Assembly (NCBI GenBank): GCA_002482965.1
Contig: DLGZ01000048.1
Location: 266,969-330,968, forward strand
Length of the DNA stretch: 64,000 bases
Direction: 5' to 3'
DNA from: Verrucomicrobiaceae bacterium UBA7681
GTDB lineage: Bacteria; Verrucomicrobiota; Verrucomicrobiia; Verrucomicrobiales; Verrucomicrobiaceae
Numbering within the stretch: position 1 is the stretch's first letter; each line of letters starts with the position of its first letter. The notes below the pieces were generated by a model. It worked only from the letters and a program-made list of their open reading frames with translations. It made no database searches and was not told where the DNA came from. The position numbers and the translations under genes are program-made. Positions 25,986-33,695 of this stretch are shown piece by piece.

Positions 25986-26567
25986 TTAAGCTGCCGCGAA
26001 GCTTTGCTCCGCAACATCGCATAGGAGATGCCCGATGAGGAGGTGGCATTCCTGAACGCGTGCGGTGATGGCGGAGGGTGCTTTGAAGCACAGCTTGGCT
26101 TCAGCCGCGCAATCCGCGCCTTTTTCGCCAGTGAAGGCGATGGTGACGCAGCCGCGTTTGTTTGCAGCCTGAAGCCCCAGGAGGACGTTTTTGCTCGTGC
26201 CTGAGGTGGAAATGCCGAGCACGACATCACCCGGCTGGGCGAGGGCCTCGATCTGGCGCGAGAAGACGGTGTCGTAGCCGAAATCGTTGCTGTGCGCGGT
26301 GAGGATCGAGGTGTCGGTGGTCAAGGCGAAGCCAGCGAGGGCCGGACGATTGATGCGATAACGCACGACGAGTTCGGCGGCGAGATGCTGCGCGTCTGCA
26401 GCGCTGCCACCGTTGCCGAAGAAGATGATTTTCTTCCCGTCCTTCAATGCGGTGAGCCAGGCGGTGGCCAGCGGAGCGATCTGATCACTCATCGCGGTCA
26501 GTTTGGCGATGGCGTCCTGATGCTCGCTGAGGTGGGTTTGAAAAAGAGAGGAGAAATCGGTGCTCAT
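25986..26567 (-). CDS. gmhA: Sedoheptulose-7-phosphate isomerase
   Basis: A 193-residue SIS-domain enzyme converting D-sedoheptulose 7-phosphate to D-glycero-D-manno-heptose 7-phosphate. The motifs are IIFFGNGGSAADAQHLAAELVVRY (about 46-70), GYDTVFSRQIEALAQPGDVVLGISTSGTSKNVLLGL (about 100-135) and a C-terminal VQECHLLIGHLLCDVAE with the His/Glu pair. It shares a TAATG junction with the heptose kinase gene upstream. No gmhB phosphatase is seen in the window. Confidence 0.94.
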   Translation of the reverse strand: MSTDFSSLFQTHLSEHQDAIAKLTAMSDQIAPLATAWLTALKDGKKIIFFGNGGSAADAQHLAAELVVRYRINRPALAGFALTTDTSILTAHSNDFGYDTVFSRQIEALAQPGDVVLGISTSGTSKNVLLGLQAANKRGCVTIAFTGEKGADCAAEAKLCFKAPSAITARVQECHLLIGHLLCDVAEQSFAAA

Positions 26568-27559
26568 TAGGATGAGAAGGCTGCCAGCAGTTCGTCTGGC
26601 GTCAATGTGGCGGTGCCGAGCTTGCCAACGACGATGCCGCTGGCGTGGTTCGAGATTTCAGCGGCTTCGCGCAGGCTGTGACCGCTGGCGAGAGCGAGTG
26701 TGAGCAGGGCGATGGCGGTGTCACCAGCGCCGGAGACATCGAAGACTTCACGTGCACGCGTGGGGATGTGATGCGGAGGCTGGTCACGCTCAAACAACAT
26801 CATGCCCTGCTCACCAAGGGTGACGAGGACACTGGCGACGTTCCATTTGGCGAGCAGCACACGGCCCACTTCGAGGATTTCCTTGTTTTCGAGCGGGGCT
26901 TCGGAGAGGAGATGATCTTCGAGACCGGCAGCGGCAAAGGCTTCGAGGCGGTTTGGCTTCACCAGCGAAACGCCGGCCCAGGGCAATGGATTGCGCGGAG
27001 ACGGATCGACGGTGACGATGAGCTTGTGCTCGGCGGCGATCATCGCGACGAGCTGCATGAGTTGCTCGGTCATGAAGCCCTTGCCGTAGTCTTCCAGGAT
27101 GATGGCGTCGAGGCTGGGTGCCAGGTCACGCAGGCGCTGCTCCACCTCGATGAGTTCGGCATCGGTCAGCGGCAGGAGTTTCTCGCGATCAACACGGACG
27201 ATCTGCTGCTGGCGTGCGGAGACGCGGGCTTTCGAGATGGTGGGCAGTGTTTCATGTACCAGCAGCGGGGAGGGATCGACCTTGTCTTCGATCAAGAGGG
27301 CGCGGAGCTTGTCTGCGGACATGTCCTTGCCGACGCGGCCCATGAGATGGGTGTGCGGTGAGAAGGGCGAGATGTTGCGGGCGACATTGGCAGCGCCACC
27401 GGGATAAAACTCCTCACGGGTGACTTCGACGATGGGCACGGGTGCCTCCGGCGAAATGCGGCGGACATGGCCCCATATGAAGTGATCGAGCATGACATCT
27501 CCCACCACGAGGATGCGGCCTTGCGCGAGGCGCTGGAGATGATCGCGGGTGAAGGTCAT
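26567..27559 (-). CDS. Heptose-7-phosphate kinase (RfaE1/HldE kinase domain)
   Basis: A 330-residue PfkB-family kinase. It has ILVVGDVMLDHFIWGHVRRISPEAPVPIVEV at the N-terminus (split, residues 14-45), PGGAANVARNI, and the ATP/anion-hole motif DVSGAGDTAIALL near 270. This matches the kinase half of HldE, which phosphorylates D-glycero-beta-D-manno-heptose 7-phosphate at C1. The nucleotidyltransferase half (RfaE2) is absent, and no gene for it lies in the window, so a separate rfaE2 is expected. It overlaps the DAHP synthase gene by ATGA. Confidence 0.92.
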   Translation of the reverse strand: MTFTRDHLQRLAQGRILVVGDVMLDHFIWGHVRRISPEAPVPIVEVTREEFYPGGAANVARNISPFSPHTHLMGRVGKDMSADKLRALLIEDKVDPSPLLVHETLPTISKARVSARQQQIVRVDREKLLPLTDAELIEVEQRLRDLAPSLDAIILEDYGKGFMTEQLMQLVAMIAAEHKLIVTVDPSPRNPLPWAGVSLVKPNRLEAFAAAGLEDHLLSEAPLENKEILEVGRVLLAKWNVASVLVTLGEQGMMLFERDQPPHHIPTRAREVFDVSGAGDTAIALLTLALASGHSLREAAEISNHASGIVVGKLGTATLTPDELLAAFSS

Positions 27560-28620
27560 TTGCTGCGGCGTGCGCGGACGGCGGCGGCGAGTTCATCGAG
27601 CATGCCGGTGGTGGTCTCCCAGGAGACGCAGGCATCGGTGATGCTCTGGCCGTATGTGATCGGCTGGCCGGGCTTGGTGTCCTGGCGACCTTCGACGAGA
27701 TGGCTTTCGATCATGACACCAGTGATGGCTTGGCTTCCTGCGGCGATTTGTTCGGAGAGAGAGGTGGAGACGAGGGGCTGCTTGCGGTAGTCCTTGAGGC
27801 TGTTGCCGTGGCTGCAGTCAACCATGACGCTGGCGGGCAGCCCCCGTGCGGTGAGCTGGTCTGCGACAGTCTTGATGGAGGCCGCATCGAAGTTCGTGCC
27901 GGCTTTGCCACCGCGCAGGATGACGTGGCAGGCATGGTTGCCCTTGGTGTTCACGATGGCGGCAACACCGTCCTTGGTCACGGAGAGGAAGCAGTGCTGG
28001 CCTTTGGCGGCCTCGATGGCATCCAGCGCGACTTGAATACCGCCGTCGGTGCCGTTTTTGAAACCCACTGGCATGGACAGGCCGGAGGCGAGCTGGCGGT
28101 GCACCTGGCTTTCAGTGGTGCGTGCCCCGATGGCGCCCCAGGCCACCACATCAGCGATGTACTGCGGGGTGATCACGTCGAGGAACTCCGTGCCGGCTGG
28201 AACGCCGCGCTTGGTGAGCTTGATCAGGAGATCACGTGCGCCACGCAGACCGCCGTTGATGTCGAAGGAGCCGTCGAGATGCGGGTCATTGATGAAGCCC
28301 TTCCAGCCGACGGTGGTACGCGGCTTTTCAAAATAGACGCGCATCACGATCTCCAGATCGGCGGCATATTTCTCACGGGCCTGAATGATGTGCTGGGCGT
28401 ATTCGAGCGCCGACTTGGTGTCGTGGATCGAGCAAGGGCCCACGACGACAAGCAGGCGGTCATCCTTCAAAGTCAGGATGGCTTCGGCGCGTTTGCGCGA
28501 GTCTTCGATGAATGCGGATTCCTGCTCACCCAGGCGGAACTCATGCATGAGCAGAGCGGGCTGGATGAGAGGGAGGATTTCAGCGACGCGAAGGTCGTCA
28601 GTGGGATGGGTTCGGCTCAC
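27556..28620 (-). CDS. 3-deoxy-7-phosphoheptulonate (DAHP) synthase, class I AroG-type
   Basis: A 354-residue enzyme from a GTG at 28620, which aligns with the start of AroG (short N-terminus before DDLRVAEI); the frame stays open to 28743. The signature LLVVVGPCSIHD, MRVYFEKPRTTVGWKGFINDP, LPASVMVDCSHGNS and the barrel ending are all AroG/F/H-like. It joins PEP and erythrose 4-phosphate in the first step of aromatic synthesis. It is the first gene of the heptose/polysaccharide run and overlaps the heptose kinase by ATGA. The cytoplasmic link to heptose supply is only inferred. Confidence 0.88.
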   Translation of the reverse strand: MSRTHPTDDLRVAEILPLIQPALLMHEFRLGEQESAFIEDSRKRAEAILTLKDDRLLVVVGPCSIHDTKSALEYAQHIIQAREKYAADLEIVMRVYFEKPRTTVGWKGFINDPHLDGSFDINGGLRGARDLLIKLTKRGVPAGTEFLDVITPQYIADVVAWGAIGARTTESQVHRQLASGLSMPVGFKNGTDGGIQVALDAIEAAKGQHCFLSVTKDGVAAIVNTKGNHACHVILRGGKAGTNFDAASIKTVADQLTARGLPASVMVDCSHGNSLKDYRKQPLVSTSLSEQIAAGSQAITGVMIESHLVEGRQDTKPGQPITYGQSITDACVSWETTTGMLDELAAAVRARRSK

Positions 28621-29090
28621 GGCAAAAGGGGGCAAAAAGCGGGCGCGCAGAATGGAGGATTCTGGCGTGAGAGGAAACCGAAAGTTCAGAGAAGATGAGA
28701 AATCTCCGGCCAGCGGCAAGCTGCCGCCCGTGGTGCCCGTCAATTAGGCACCACCACAGGTCGATGGGATTGGGGTGCGCACAGGACGCAGGCATGTGGG
28801 GCCATTTGTGGGATGCCACTCATAGCAAATATGCCAATTACGGAAATTTTGCATGGATTGAGTATTTTGGCAAAGCTAAATATCAATGGAATCCCCTGGT
28901 GATGACCTGCTCATCCGGCTTCTCTATGGGTGTGGTGGGCCAGCGCCCAGAGCTGGCGGCACCTGAGCGGACCGATCCCTGCTGTTATGTTTGAGTTAAA
29001 GGGGCGACAGCCTGACCTATAACGATCCGGCATACTTCCCATGCCAACGGTTTATTCGCAGTCTGCAAACAACCGCTCTATGCATGCAGC
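28621..29090. other. 470-base non-coding leader between DAHP synthase and the ABC receptor gene
   Basis: The stretch separates divergent genes and has no convincing gene. It holds a short hairpin GCCAGC...GCTGGC (28938-28957), a possible -10 TATAAC at 29018-29023, and AT-richer segments near 28801-28890. I compared it with the riboswitch motifs I know (TPP, cobalamin, SAM, guanidine, Moco) and none fitted. A frame of 99 codons in this region lacks coding character. Confidence 0.5.
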
Positions 29091-30236
29091 ATGAGATTCA
29101 CACGTCTTCCTTTGTTTCTGGCCCTCCTCAGCGCGCCTTTTTGGGCAGGCTGCAAAAAAAGTGACGGGGTGGCGGAGACCACGTCCGAGGGGCTGACCAA
29201 GATCAAGATCGGCTACATTGGCCTGACATGTGAGGCCCCTCTTTTCGTGGCCAAGGAGCAAGGCTTCTTCAAGGAGTTTGGCCTGGAGGCGGAGATGGTG
29301 AAGTGTGAGTGGTCGCAGTTCAAAGACGTCCTGGGACTTGGTGGTTTCCACGTGGCCCATCAGCCGGTCATGGCCTATTTGAAGCCCATCGAGCAGGGGA
29401 TGGATGTGAAAATGACCGCAGGGGTGCATCTTGGCTGCCTGCGTGTGCAGGCCCCCGTCAATGGCAAGATCAACACCATCCAGGACCTGCGAGGCAAGCG
29501 CATCGGTGTGCCCGGTATGGGCACCCCGCCGTTCATCTTTGCCAATCGCGTGCTAGGCGACAATAACATCGATGCCAAAACGGAGGTGGAATGGAAGATT
29601 TTCCCCTCCGCCGAGCTGGGCCTAGCTCTCGAAAAAGGCGAGGTGGACGCCATCGCCAACGCGGAGCCGATCGGCACCATGCTGCTGGGCGAGAAAAAGG
29701 TGAAGACCATTGCCGACCAAGCCGTGGACGCGCCCTATGCCGGTGAGTACTGCTGCGCGGTGCTGATGAACGGCAAATACGTGGCCAATAACGCCGCCGC
29801 CAGTGCCGCCGCCACCAAGGCCGTTCTTAAAGGGGCCAAATGGGTGGAGACCAATCCACGCGCCACGGCGCGCATGTCGATTTTGAAAGGGTACATCGCT
29901 TCCAGTCCGGAGCTGAACACTCAGGTGCTGGGGCAGCTGCGCTACGTGCCCAGTATCTCTGGTGGTGAGAAGGCGGTGTTCTCTGCAGCCGAAAGCATGA
30001 AACGCGCGCACATGCTCAGCGACACGACGGATCTCCAAAAACTCTCTGCCAGTGTCTTCGTGAAACTCGAAGGACTGACGGACGAGTGGGTGGCCGGTCT
30101 GAAAGTGGAGCAGGTGGCTTTTGGGCAGGTGCCGCCGGATCAGGCAATGCGGGTGGCCATGGAACTGTATGCCTGCGGTGGGCATCTGCTGCTCAAATCC
30201 TGCTGTGACGACACTACGCTAGTGGTGACCAAATAA
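29091..30236 (+). CDS. ABC transporter substrate-binding lipoprotein, NitT/TauT type, Cys-rich
   Basis: A 381-residue lipoprotein: signal peptide RLPLFLALLSAPFWAGC with lipid-modified Cys21. The fold is of the nitrate/sulfonate/taurine receptor group: IGYIGLTCEAPLFVAKEQGFFKEFGL (40-65), DLRGKRIGVPGMG (132-144) and LALEKGEVDAIANAEP (178-193). It is unusually rich in cysteine (Cys47, 72, 116, 221-222, 362, 371-372). It is the first gene of a three-gene importer operon; the permease starts 6 bases further. The ligand is unknown, and the cysteines might bind a metal or form disulfides. Confidence 0.86.
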   Translation: MRFTRLPLFLALLSAPFWAGCKKSDGVAETTSEGLTKIKIGYIGLTCEAPLFVAKEQGFFKEFGLEAEMVKCEWSQFKDVLGLGGFHVAHQPVMAYLKPIEQGMDVKMTAGVHLGCLRVQAPVNGKINTIQDLRGKRIGVPGMGTPPFIFANRVLGDNNIDAKTEVEWKIFPSAELGLALEKGEVDAIANAEPIGTMLLGEKKVKTIADQAVDAPYAGEYCCAVLMNGKYVANNAAASAAATKAVLKGAKWVETNPRATARMSILKGYIASSPELNTQVLGQLRYVPSISGGEKAVFSAAESMKRAHMLSDTTDLQKLSASVFVKLEGLTDEWVAGLKVEQVAFGQVPPDQAMRVAMELYACGGHLLLKSCCDDTTLVVTK

Positions 30237-30242
30237 CCCCCT

Positions 30243-31265
30243 GTGCTCGTGAAAGAATCAGTGATTCCAAAACCTACAGCGGAGAGTTTAGTGCCAGCAG
30301 ACTCGCGCGTGAAGATTCCGCCACTTCCATGGCGGACCGCGCTCGGCCTTGCAGGCGCGGCGGCGGCGGCCTTAGTCGTTCATTTGCTGATTTCCGGCAA
30401 CGAACCTCCGGCTGAAACCCACGCCTTTACGGTGTTCACGACGATTCTGCTGGGCCTTGTACTGCTAGGGCTGGTGTCCCAGTTCTTTTGGTCTGGCCTT
30501 CGGCTGAGGCTGCGCGAGACCGGACCCATCATCGCCGCAGCCTTCGTGCTGATGGTGTTGTGGGAAATCATCACCACGGGCATTCGTTTGCTGCCCCTCC
30601 CCTACTTTCCGAGTCCAGCACGTGTGATTCAGAGCATGATTGATGATCGCATCATGATCTGGGACAGCACCTGGCACTCCCTGATTCTCCTGATTGGCGG
30701 TTATGCGCTGGGAGTTTGTGCAGGCGTGGTTTCCGGGGTGTGCATCGGGTGGTTCTCTCCAGTGCGCTACTGGGGCATGCCGGTGCTGAAAGTAGTGGGA
30801 CCTATTCCCGCCACGGCGTGGATTCCGCTGGCCTTGGTCGTCTCGCCTTCGGCGGTGATTTCCGCCACCTGCCTCATCGCCCTGGCTGTGTGGTTTCCTG
30901 TCACAATGCTCACGGCCTCCGGCATTTCCAATACGCGGGTGTCCTATCTGGATGTGGCCCGCACACTGGGTGCCAAGCCGGGTTTTTTGATCTTTCGCGT
31001 CGCCATTCCAGCGGCCATGCCGAACATCTTCATCGGGCTGTTCATGGGCTTGGGTTCTGCCTTCCTCACCTTGGTGGTCGCGGAGACGGTGGGGGTCAAA
31101 TCCGGCCTGGGCTGGTATCTGAGCTGGGCCAGAGAATGGGCCGAATACGGCAAGGTGTATGCCGCGCTGGTCATCATGGCGGTGTTCTTTTCGTCAATCA
31201 TGTCCCTGCTTTTCAAAGTTCGTGATCGTGTACTGGTATGGCAAAAAGGAGTGATCAAATGGTGA
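30243..31265 (+). CDS. ABC transporter permease, SsuC/TauC (NitT/TauT) type
   Basis: A 340-residue inner-membrane permease with a long N-terminal part that includes two extra hydrophobic segments (about 32-50 and 64-84) before the usual six-helix core. The EAA-type motif reads SYLDVARTLGAKPGFLIFRVAIPAAMPNIFIGLFMG (split near 235-270). It works with the receptor at 29091-30236 and the ATPase at 31259-32032. Its last codons overlap the ATPase start by 7 bases (ATGGTGA). Confidence 0.9.
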   Translation: MLVKESVIPKPTAESLVPADSRVKIPPLPWRTALGLAGAAAAALVVHLLISGNEPPAETHAFTVFTTILLGLVLLGLVSQFFWSGLRLRLRETGPIIAAAFVLMVLWEIITTGIRLLPLPYFPSPARVIQSMIDDRIMIWDSTWHSLILLIGGYALGVCAGVVSGVCIGWFSPVRYWGMPVLKVVGPIPATAWIPLALVVSPSAVISATCLIALAVWFPVTMLTASGISNTRVSYLDVARTLGAKPGFLIFRVAIPAAMPNIFIGLFMGLGSAFLTLVVAETVGVKSGLGWYLSWAREWAEYGKVYAALVIMAVFFSSIMSLLFKVRDRVLVWQKGVIKW

Positions 31266-32032
31266 CCTCATCTGTTGAAGGCTCCTCGGTGAGCGTGCGT
31301 AACGTCAGCCAGCATTTCCTGTCTCCGGAGCAGGTGCAGTTCTGCGCTCTGGACACGGTTTCCCTGTCTGCCAAGGCAGGCGAGTTCATCTCGTTCGTGG
31401 GCCCGAGTGGCTGCGGAAAATCCACGCTGCTGCGACTCATCGCCGGCCTGGCCTCGCCGAGTTCTGGCGAGGTGCTGGTGGGCGACGAAAAAATCTCAGG
31501 CCCCAGCGCGGAGCGTGGTCTGGTTTTCCAAGATCCCAATCTTTTCCCTTGGCTGAGCGTGCGTCAGAACATTCAGTCTGGCCTGATCGCCCGGGGTGTG
31601 CTGGCTAGCAAGAAGCATGAGGTGGATGAATTCATCCAGCTCGTCGGCCTCGAAAGTTTCGCCAATGCCTATCCGCACCACCTTTCCGGCGGCATGGCCC
31701 AGCGCGTGGCGCTGGCACGCGCGCTGATCAATCACCCCAAGGTGCTGCTGCTTGACGAACCGCTGGGTGCACTGGACGCCTTCACCCGCATGCGCATGCA
31801 GGATGAGGTTTTACGCATCTGGCAGGGACGCGGGACGACCATGCTGCTGGTCACCCATGACATTGATGAGGCCATCTACATGAGCGACTCCATCGTGCTC
31901 ATGAGCCCGCGCCCCGGCCGCATTGAGCGCATCATCCCTGTCAACATTCCCCGCCCGCGCGACCGCGCCAGCCCGGAGTTTCTACGCCTGCGGGGTGAGA
32001 TTTTGGAACTGCTGCACTTTGCCGGACATTGA
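31259..32032 (+). CDS. ABC transporter ATP-binding protein, NitT/TauT type
   Basis: A 257-residue ATPase. The start at 31259 is supported by AAGGAG seven to eight bases upstream; an ATG 21 bases further up is less likely. It has Walker A GPSGCGKST (about 48-56), a Q-loop at VFQDPN, signature LSGGMAQRVALARAL, Walker B VLLLDEPLGALD and the H-loop in VTHDIDEAIYMSD. It energises the transporter encoded just upstream. A hairpin terminator lies 65 bases after the stop. Confidence 0.94.
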   Translation: MVTSSVEGSSVSVRNVSQHFLSPEQVQFCALDTVSLSAKAGEFISFVGPSGCGKSTLLRLIAGLASPSSGEVLVGDEKISGPSAERGLVFQDPNLFPWLSVRQNIQSGLIARGVLASKKHEVDEFIQLVGLESFANAYPHHLSGGMAQRVALARALINHPKVLLLDEPLGALDAFTRMRMQDEVLRIWQGRGTTMLLVTHDIDEAIYMSDSIVLMSPRPGRIERIIPVNIPRPRDRASPEFLRLRGEILELLHFAGH

Positions 32033-32096
32033 GAGCGGCGACTTCGTCTGTGACGAAGTATGCAGGGCAGTAAGCGCCGCTGATGCAGACAAAAAC

Positions 32097-32122
32097 AAAG
32101 GGCGGACTCACGTCCGCCCTTT
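32097..32122. terminator. Bidirectional terminator between the ABC operon and tsf
   Basis: An 11-bp perfect stem (AAAGGGCGGAC with GTCCGCCCTTT) and a TCAC loop. On the minus strand it is followed by GTTTTTG, so it ends the rpsB-tsf transcript well, and on the plus strand it can end the ABC operon less strongly. Confidence 0.85.
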
Positions 32123-32151
32123 GAAAGGTAATCTGTAACTGACCAGATCTC

Positions 32152-32748
32152 TTAGAGGTCTTCGCCCACGGCGTAACGCACGAAGCGGCGCACGATGAGG
32201 TTTTCGCCCAGCTCGGTGATCTTGCCTTTGATCAGATTCGCGATGGTGAGATCGGGATCTTTGATGAAGGCTTGTTCGAGCAGGCAGTTGTCGGCATAGA
32301 ATTTCTCCATTTTGCCGTCCACGATTTTGTCCACGATGTTCGCGGGCTTGCCTTTGACCAGTTCGGCACCGATCTCACGCTCCTTGGCGACGAGGTCCGC
32401 TGGGACTTCTTCGCGCTGGAGGTAGCGAGGGTTCGAGGCGGCGATGTGAAGGGAGATGTCCTTCACCATGGCCTGGAAGTTGTCATTGCGGGCGACGAAG
32501 TCGGTCTCGCAGTTCACTTCGATGAGCACGCCAATGCGGCCTGCCATGTGGATGTAGGAGGCGATGATGCCTTCCTTGGTCTGGCGGTCGGCCTTCTTCT
32601 CGGCCTTGATGGTGCCGCTTTTGCGGAGGATGGTTTCAGCCTTCTCCAGGTCGCCGGCGGCTTCCGTGAGAGCTTTTTTGCATTCCATCATGCCTGCGTT
32701 GGTCTTTTCACGCAGGGTCATGACGAGTTTAGCGGAGATTTCAGCCAT
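32152..32748 (-). CDS. tsf: Translation elongation factor Ts
   Basis: A 198-residue protein, the short type seen in Chlamydiae and Thermus rather than the 280-residue E. coli form. The N-terminal domain has VMTLREKTNAGMMECKKALTEA and the core has NCETDFVARND, the residues that displace GDP from EF-Tu. It lies 25 bases after rpsB, in the universal rpsB-tsf order. Confidence 0.97.
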   Translation of the reverse strand: MAEISAKLVMTLREKTNAGMMECKKALTEAAGDLEKAETILRKSGTIKAEKKADRQTKEGIIASYIHMAGRIGVLIEVNCETDFVARNDNFQAMVKDISLHIAASNPRYLQREEVPADLVAKEREIGAELVKGKPANIVDKIVDGKMEKFYADNCLLEQAFIKDPDLTIANLIKGKITELGENLIVRRFVRYAVGEDL

Positions 32749-32773
32749 GTGTCGGTTGGGGGGGTGAAATGGG

Positions 32774-33466
32774 TTACTGCTTGGCTTCGGCGGTGGCGAT
32801 GATGACGGGGTCGATCAGCTTCTGCAGGATGATGCGGATGGAGCGGATGGCGTCGTCGTTGGCGGCGATCGGGTAGTCGATGATGTTCGGGTCGGCGTTC
32901 GTGTCCACGAGGGCGACGATCGGGATCTTCAGACGGCGGGACTCATGGACGGCGATGTGCTCACGAGCGGAGTCAACGATGACGACGGCGTCAGGGATCT
33001 TGCCCATGTGACGGATGCCGCGAAGATTGCGCTCCAGCTTGATACGCTCGCGGTTAAGGCCGGCGAGTTCCTTCTTGGACATGAGCTTGAACTCAGGCTT
33101 GCTCTCGATTTCTTCGAGGTAGTTGAGACGGGCGATGCTCTTCTTGATCGTCTCCATGTTGGTGAGCGTGCCGCCCAGCCAGCGATGATTGACGTAGAAC
33201 TGACCGCAAGCTTCGGAGGCCTGCTTCACGGCTTCCTGAGCCTGGCGTTTGCAGCCGACGAACAGGATTTTTTTGCCACGACGGGCGAGGTCAGCCAGGA
33301 ATTCAGCAGCGGTGTCGATCTGCTTGACGGTTTCCTCGATGTTGAGGATGTGAATCTGGTTTTTGGTGCCCATGATGAAATTCTTCATCTTGGGGTTCCA
33401 GCGCTTGGTTTGATGTCCGAAATGGACACCGGCTTCGACGAGTTCGGCGAGGATCTGTGTTGACAT
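32774..33466 (-). CDS. rpsB: 30S ribosomal protein S2
   Basis: A 230-residue protein from the ATG at 33466 (MSTQILAELVEAGVHFGHQTKRWNP, first part). The central segments FVGCKRQAQEAVKQ and VNHRWLGGTLTNMETIKKS, and the C-terminal VALVDTNADPNIIDYPIAANDDAIRSIR (split) are universal S2 marks. An in-frame extension upstream to 33523 is not conserved. Together with tsf it forms a two-gene operon. The preceding 229 bases form a leader. Confidence 0.97.
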   Translation of the reverse strand: MSTQILAELVEAGVHFGHQTKRWNPKMKNFIMGTKNQIHILNIEETVKQIDTAAEFLADLARRGKKILFVGCKRQAQEAVKQASEACGQFYVNHRWLGGTLTNMETIKKSIARLNYLEEIESKPEFKLMSKKELAGLNRERIKLERNLRGIRHMGKIPDAVVIVDSAREHIAVHESRRLKIPIVALVDTNADPNIIDYPIAANDDAIRSIRIILQKLIDPVIIATAEAKQ

Positions 33467-33515
33467 GTGTTTGGTAGAAGGTGCCTGTCTTCCGCACGCT
33501 TTGGGGGCAAAACGC

Positions 33516-33532
33516 TCAGCCACAAGGGCTGA
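33516..33532 (-). promoter_or_regulatory. Small hairpin in the rpsB leader
   Basis: TCAGCC and GGCTGA form a perfect 6-bp stem around a 5-base loop, 50 bases upstream of the rpsB start on the minus strand. Ribosomal protein leaders are often bound by their own product; this hairpin could take part in that, but there is no match to a known S2 leader that I can claim. Confidence 0.25.
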
Positions 33533-33598
33533 TCCGGTCGAACGGGCTTCGGGTTGAACCCATTGGCCTGACCAAAATGGCCCGGCAAAAGGGGCGCG

Positions 33599-33626
33599 AT
33601 GTTACCGGCATCCCTTACTACGGCAA
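33599..33626 (-). promoter_or_regulatory. Candidate rpsB promoter
   Basis: On the minus strand TTGCCG (33621-33626) and TAACAT (33599-33604) are 16 bases apart, about 130 bases upstream of rpsB. They resemble sigma-70 -35 and -10 boxes with two mismatches each. The leader has no other clear pair. Support is weak. Confidence 0.3.
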
Positions 33627-33695
33627 GCAGTTTTTCATCTGCGGAATCGTCACACGGGGCGTTCACCCATGGGCAGCGGCCAAAACGCAGCCGCG

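Noticed and set aside
8977..28620. Recent horizontal transfer of the polysaccharide island
   Set aside because: No integrase, insertion sequence, tRNA end, direct repeats or obvious composition shift marks its borders.
28695..28994. 99-codon plus-strand open frame in the leader of the ABC operon
   Set aside because: Its composition is random, it starts inside the DAHP synthase upstream frame, and it has no domain or ribosome site.
28938..29060. Possible TPP, cobalamin or guanidine riboswitch in front of the ABC receptor gene
   Set aside because: None of the conserved core motifs I know for these classes is present.
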